DNA of 64,000 nt from positions 3,100,001 to 3,164,000 of the forward strand of contig NZ_JABRVS010000001.1 of assembly GCF_013248905.1 (NCBI RefSeq). Reading direction: 5' to 3'. Positions 63,094-64,000 of the stretch are shown here, piece by piece. Position 1 is the first letter of the stretch, and each line of letters starts with the position of its first letter. The stretch comes from Shewanella sp. VB17 (GTDB lineage: Bacteria; Pseudomonadota; Gammaproteobacteria; Enterobacterales; Shewanellaceae). Below the pieces are notes generated by a model, which was not told the origin of the DNA, did no database searches, and saw only the letters and a program-made list of their open reading frames with translations. The translations under genes and the position numbers were made by a program.

Positions 63094-63744
63094 ATGATCC
63101 CCACAAACACCACCGTCATCATCGACACAGGTTGTGCCAATTTAAGCTCGGTTCGCTATGCATTCAAGCGGCTTACTGATGATGTGATTGTCTCCGATGA
63201 TCCTCACGTCATCAAAGCGGCAGCGAGAGTGGTACTCCCCGGAGTCGGCACTGCTGGCGCGGCGATGGCTTCATTAAAAGATAAGCAACTTATTGAGCTT
63301 GTCCAGCACTTAACACAGCCCGTCCTTGGCGTGTGCTTAGGCATGCAGATAATGACAGAACTGTCAAAAGAGCAAGGAGGCAGACGCATTGATTGTGAAT
63401 GTTTGGGCCTTATTCCCACACAGATCACCGAACTTGATAGCCAAGGTCAGCCTCGGCCTCATATGGGCTGGAACCAAATCACCCCATCAGACCACCCCCT
63501 ATTTGCGGGCATCGCGGACGGCAGTTATCTCTATTTTGTCCACAGCTACCGTGCACCACTGAGTGAGTACACTATCGCACAGTGCCAATATGGTGAAACC
63601 TTCAGCGCCGCTATCGCCAAAGATAACTTTATGGGTGTGCAATTTCATCCCGAAAAAAGTGCCTCGGTGGGTGCGGCGATATTAAGCAATTTTTTAACAT
63701 TAGATAACGACTCTTTTACCCTTACATTACAGGAGACAAACTGA
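63094..63744 (+). CDS. hisH: Imidazole glycerol phosphate synthase, glutaminase subunit
   Basis: The product is 216 residues, a class I glutamine amidotransferase. Catalytic Cys lies in GVCLGMQ, with His and Glu in FHPEKS. It supplies ammonia to HisF, which is outside the window. AAAGGA precedes the ATG. Its stop TGA overlaps the ATG of hisA (TGATG), so translation is coupled. Confidence 0.96.
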   Translation: MIPTNTTVIIDTGCANLSSVRYAFKRLTDDVIVSDDPHVIKAAARVVLPGVGTAGAAMASLKDKQLIELVQHLTQPVLGVCLGMQIMTELSKEQGGRRIDCECLGLIPTQITELDSQGQPRPHMGWNQITPSDHPLFAGIADGSYLYFVHSYRAPLSEYTIAQCQYGETFSAAIAKDNFMGVQFHPEKSASVGAAILSNFLTLDNDSFTLTLQETN

Positions 63745-64000
63745 TGATAATACCGGCAATCGATCTTATTCAAGGCCAAGTTGTGCGTCTCTACCAGGGC
63801 GACTACACACAAAAAACTGTCTTTGATTTAAGCCCGCTTTCACAACTTAAATCTTATCAGAAACAAGGAGCTAACTGGCTTCACATTGTCGACCTCACTG
63901 GTGCCAAAAATCCTAAAATGCGTCAAACAGCACTGATAACAGAACTCGTTAATGGCCTCGATGCCAATATTCAAGTTGGGGGTGGCATACGCACTGAAGA
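63744..64000 (+). CDS. hisA: ProFAR isomerase, cut by window edge
   Basis: The first 85 residues are present: MIIPAIDLIQGQVVRLYQGD at the start, and NIQVGGGIRTEE just before the edge. These are HisA signatures of the TIM-barrel enzyme that isomerises ProFAR. The ATG overlaps the hisH stop. The C-terminal two thirds lie outside the window, presumably followed by hisF and hisI. Confidence 0.95.
   Translation, partial: MIIPAIDLIQGQVVRLYQGDYTQKTVFDLSPLSQLKSYQKQGANWLHIVDLTGAKNPKMRQTALITELVNGLDANIQVGGGIRTE

Overview
The window looks like a chromosome segment of a marine gammaproteobacterium, most likely Shewanella. The evidence is gene order and family content: dapA-bamC, a gcvR-bcp ... perM-bepA-arsC block that parallels the E. 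coli order, a his operon with a His-rich leader and a fused hisB, and moderate-to-low GC. This is inference; no 16S or other marker gene is present.

Layout. 1-7.5 kb: the start of an outer-membrane barrel gene, two fimbrial-type subunit genes, a long AT-rich gap with a hexamer tandem repeat, a secreted TSP3/Ig-like/Calx-beta protein, an IS630 transposase relic and a LysR regulator. 7.5-16.8 kb: core genes (bamC, dapA, gcvR, bcp, argO/argP, perM, a TusA-like gene, bepA, arsC, a DUF2069 gene). 16.8-23.3 kb: a minus-strand catabolic operon (ethanolamine-type permease, glutamine-synthetase-like ligase, aldehyde dehydrogenase, iron-type alcohol dehydrogenase, class I amidotransferase). It reads as a gamma-glutamylation route for an amino alcohol, probably ethanolamine. 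23.8-27.7 kb: ndh, an HD hydrolase gene and a frameshifted yoaA helicase gene.

27.7-32.9 kb is accessory DNA. It holds a minus-strand array of orphan polymorphic-toxin tails with their immunity genes, several of them truncated, interrupted by a decayed IS110/IS1111-type element. 32.9-38.0 kb is the most unusual intact unit: a coiled-coil protein, a membrane protein with an OmpA-like C-terminus and a Roadblock-like middle segment, a Rab/Ras-like small GTPase, and a PAS-GGDEF-EAL protein. It looks like a GTPase-to-cyclic-di-GMP signalling module, possibly acting at the cell envelope.

38.5-49.4 kb is one minus-strand gene for a giant right-handed beta-helix protein (3629 residues if two frameshifts are corrected). 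It contains four nearly identical 957-bp repeats. Two opposite single-base indels, at the same homopolymer in two repeat copies, split it into three open frames. 49.4-58.3 kb: two small secreted proteins, a LysE exporter with a divergent LysR gene, a large 815-residue protein of unknown function, a cold-shock gene, and a DMT permease with a divergent AraC regulator. 58.4-64 kb: the histidine operon (leader peptide, attenuator, hisG-D-C-B-H and the start of hisA), running off the window end.

No tRNA, rRNA or CRISPR array was seen.
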